A stretch of DNA of 64,000 bases from Collimonas sp. PA-H2 (GTDB lineage: Bacteria; Pseudomonadota; Gammaproteobacteria; Burkholderiales; Burkholderiaceae_D), in the NCBI RefSeq assembly GCF_002564105.1, contig NZ_PDBX01000001.1, forward strand, positions 4,774,001 to 4,838,000, written 5' to 3'. Numbering within the stretch: the stretch's first letter is position 1; each line of letters begins with the position of its first letter. The position numbers were made by a program, and so were the translations under genes. Below, one piece after another: positions 62,821 through 64,000 of this stretch. The notes under the pieces were generated by a model. It made no database searches, was not told the origin of the DNA, and saw only the letters and a list, made by a program, of their open reading frames with translations.

Positions 62821-63975
62821 TTATTTCGGAATGGTCTCAACCGAGGTTATTTTTCCTTGCGATATTCTGGTCAAGAAAACCGAGTTCGAGGCTTGATGAT
62901 TGTCCGGCCCGAGATTAAGTTGCATGCCGCCGATATCCAGCCCCTTGATCGATTCGAGAGCGTGGATCAGTCCCAAGCGCGTCAATCCAGAGCCGGTTCT
63001 TTCCAGGGCGATTGCCATGGCCCTGGCGGCAATGCATCCTTCGAAATTAACAAATCCGAGCTTTTCCCCTGGGGTATATTTTTCGATCAAGGTTGCGCAT
63101 TCTCTAGCGAGCGGCAAGCCGCGATTTTCTGGAAACGGGACTACTTGCGATATGACGACGCCGTCGCCGTCGACTCCCAATAGCTTCACCAGATTGTCTG
63201 TTCCGACGAAAGACACGGTCGCCAGATTGGCATTCAATCCCTCTCTCTTCGCATCTTTGATAAATGCCGACAGCGGCGTATAAGGACCAGCCATGATCAC
63301 GACGTCAGGCTTGCTATCGATTAAGGTGGCGAGCCCGGCCTGGATTGCGATCGTACCGCGCTGGAAAGTCGCTTTGGCGACAACTTCGATGTTGCGCCGT
63401 TTTAATGCCTGTTCTGTTCCGGCCAGCACCGCCAGGCCGAATCCGTCGTCCTGATAAAAGACTGCAAAGCGTTTGGCGCCTTTATCCTTGATGAAATGAT
63501 CGACCAGAATTTCCGTTTCGTCTCCGTAGCTGGCGCGCAGATTGAACACTTCCGGAATGACTGGCTTTCGTAAAAGCATCGCTCCGCTGAATATCCCCAC
63601 GAGAGGTATTTTCGTGTCCTTGATAATAGGCAGGACGGCGTTCGCGGTTGGCGTTCCTACATACCCGAACAAGGCAAAGACATTCATTTCCTCGGTCATT
63701 TTCAATGTTGCATCGATTGCCTTGTTGGGATCGTAGGCGTCGTCATCCACCAGCAAATTTATCTGCCGCCCGTGAATCCCGCCGTTGCTGTTGACATCGT
63801 TGAAAACCGCCATGGCGCCAACCCGCATGCCTTGGCCCAGCCCGGCGGCCGCCCCGGATTGCGCGTTAACCATGCCCAGGCGTATTTCAGTGTCGGAAAT
63901 TCCTGGATCCGCGGCATACAGCTGGCCGGTAAGCATCGTGCTAAATACGAAAGAGATAAGCGATTGCCTCACCAT
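62821..63975 (-). CDS. Leu/Ile/Val-type ABC periplasmic binding protein (384 aa)
   Basis: Type I periplasmic binding protein of the branched-chain amino acid family (Peripla_BP_6). Signal peptide (MVRQSLISFVFSTMLTGQLYAA). Family core: EIRLGMVNAQSGAAAGLGQG, VFNDVNSNGGIHGRQINLLV, DDAYDPNKAIDATLKMTEEM and FALFGYVGTPTANAVLPIIK; a second lobe with AVFYQDDGFGLAVLAGTEQAL. No permease or ATPase genes follow; instead the hybrid kinase gene does, same strand, 55 bases on. The likely role is as a ligand-sensing partner of the kinase rather than of a transporter; this is inference. Ligand unknown. Confidence 0.9.
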   Translation of the reverse strand: MVRQSLISFVFSTMLTGQLYAADPGISDTEIRLGMVNAQSGAAAGLGQGMRVGAMAVFNDVNSNGGIHGRQINLLVDDDAYDPNKAIDATLKMTEEMNVFALFGYVGTPTANAVLPIIKDTKIPLVGIFSGAMLLRKPVIPEVFNLRASYGDETEILVDHFIKDKGAKRFAVFYQDDGFGLAVLAGTEQALKRRNIEVVAKATFQRGTIAIQAGLATLIDSKPDVVIMAGPYTPLSAFIKDAKREGLNANLATVSFVGTDNLVKLLGVDGDGVVISQVVPFPENRGLPLARECATLIEKYTPGEKLGFVNFEGCIAARAMAIALERTGSGLTRLGLIHALESIKGLDIGGMQLNLGPDNHQASNSVFLTRISQGKITSVETIPK

Positions 63976-64000
63976 GGATTGCCTCCTAGGGGTTCCAGCA

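Overview
The window looks like a chromosome segment of a betaproteobacterium of the Oxalobacteraceae (Collimonas/Herbaspirillum/Janthinobacterium type). This rests on the core gene order (carA-carB-greA-DUF4149, yhbY/rlmE-ftsH-folP-glmM), a pstSCAB-phoU-phoBR cluster next to ppk1 and sixA, an intracellular PHB depolymerase, a soluble RnfB-like ferredoxin gene next to nth, and GC-rich core codon use. The genus is an inference; nothing here was searched against a database.

Layout. 0-3.4 kb: end of a heavy-metal RND efflux operon (adaptor tail plus CzcA/CusA pump), closed by a terminator. 3.4-3.85 kb: a DUF1841 gene. 3.85-18.66 kb: an accessory block of mixed, partly AT-rich DNA. It holds an integrase C-terminal fragment fused head-on to a phage terminase fragment, a secreted M9 collagenase, small regulators, and a type VI secretion module (VgrG, two periplasmic candidate immunity proteins, a two-enzyme peptidoglycan effector with LysM, and PAAR). 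The block ends in nested mobile-element debris: a broken zinc-ribbon gene, a 5'-truncated group II intron, a 5'-truncated IS3-family element and the 3' half of a tRNA-Leu gene. 18.66-24.9 kb: minus-strand housekeeping genes (VIT1/CCC1 transporter, nth, rnfB, phaZ, sixA, ppk1). 25-33.2 kb: Pho-box controlled pstSCAB-phoU-phoB-phoR, then a patatin lipoprotein. 33.2-49 kb: NlpC/P60 hydrolase, GlcG-like protein, carAB, greA, yhbY, rlmE, ftsH, folP, glmM and a second PhoB/PhoR-type pair. 49.28 kb: tRNA-Pro(UGG) with its own promoter and terminator, followed by decayed integrative-element DNA (integrase C-terminus plus gene fragments) to about 51.5 kb. 51.6-64 kb: a signalling block with a diguanylate cyclase, a small unknown protein, a GspE/PilB-type ATPase with MshEN-like repeats, a REC-PAS-GGDEF-EAL-REC protein, a hybrid histidine kinase with HPt, and a Leu/Ile/Val-type periplasmic binding protein.

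How the parts fit. Phosphate uptake, polyphosphate synthesis (ppk1) and PhoBR control are contiguous, with a Pho box in the ppk1-pstS divergent region. The second PhoBR-like pair behind glmM is a clear paralogue in the same window. The T6SS module has the usual cargo order (spike, small periplasmic proteins, effector, PAAR tip) but none of the core T6SS structural genes, so it is an orphan VgrG island. The last 12 kb points to a c-di-GMP circuit in which a sensor kinase, a GGDEF-EAL protein and a putative c-di-GMP-binding secretion/pilus-type ATPase are encoded side by side, with no pilus or secretion structural genes in view.

The best candidates for something undescribed are the dual-enzyme T6SS effector with its two flanking periplasmic proteins (13.1-16.1 kb) and the MshEN ATPase/EAL/hybrid-kinase/binding-protein block (54.1-64.0 kb).
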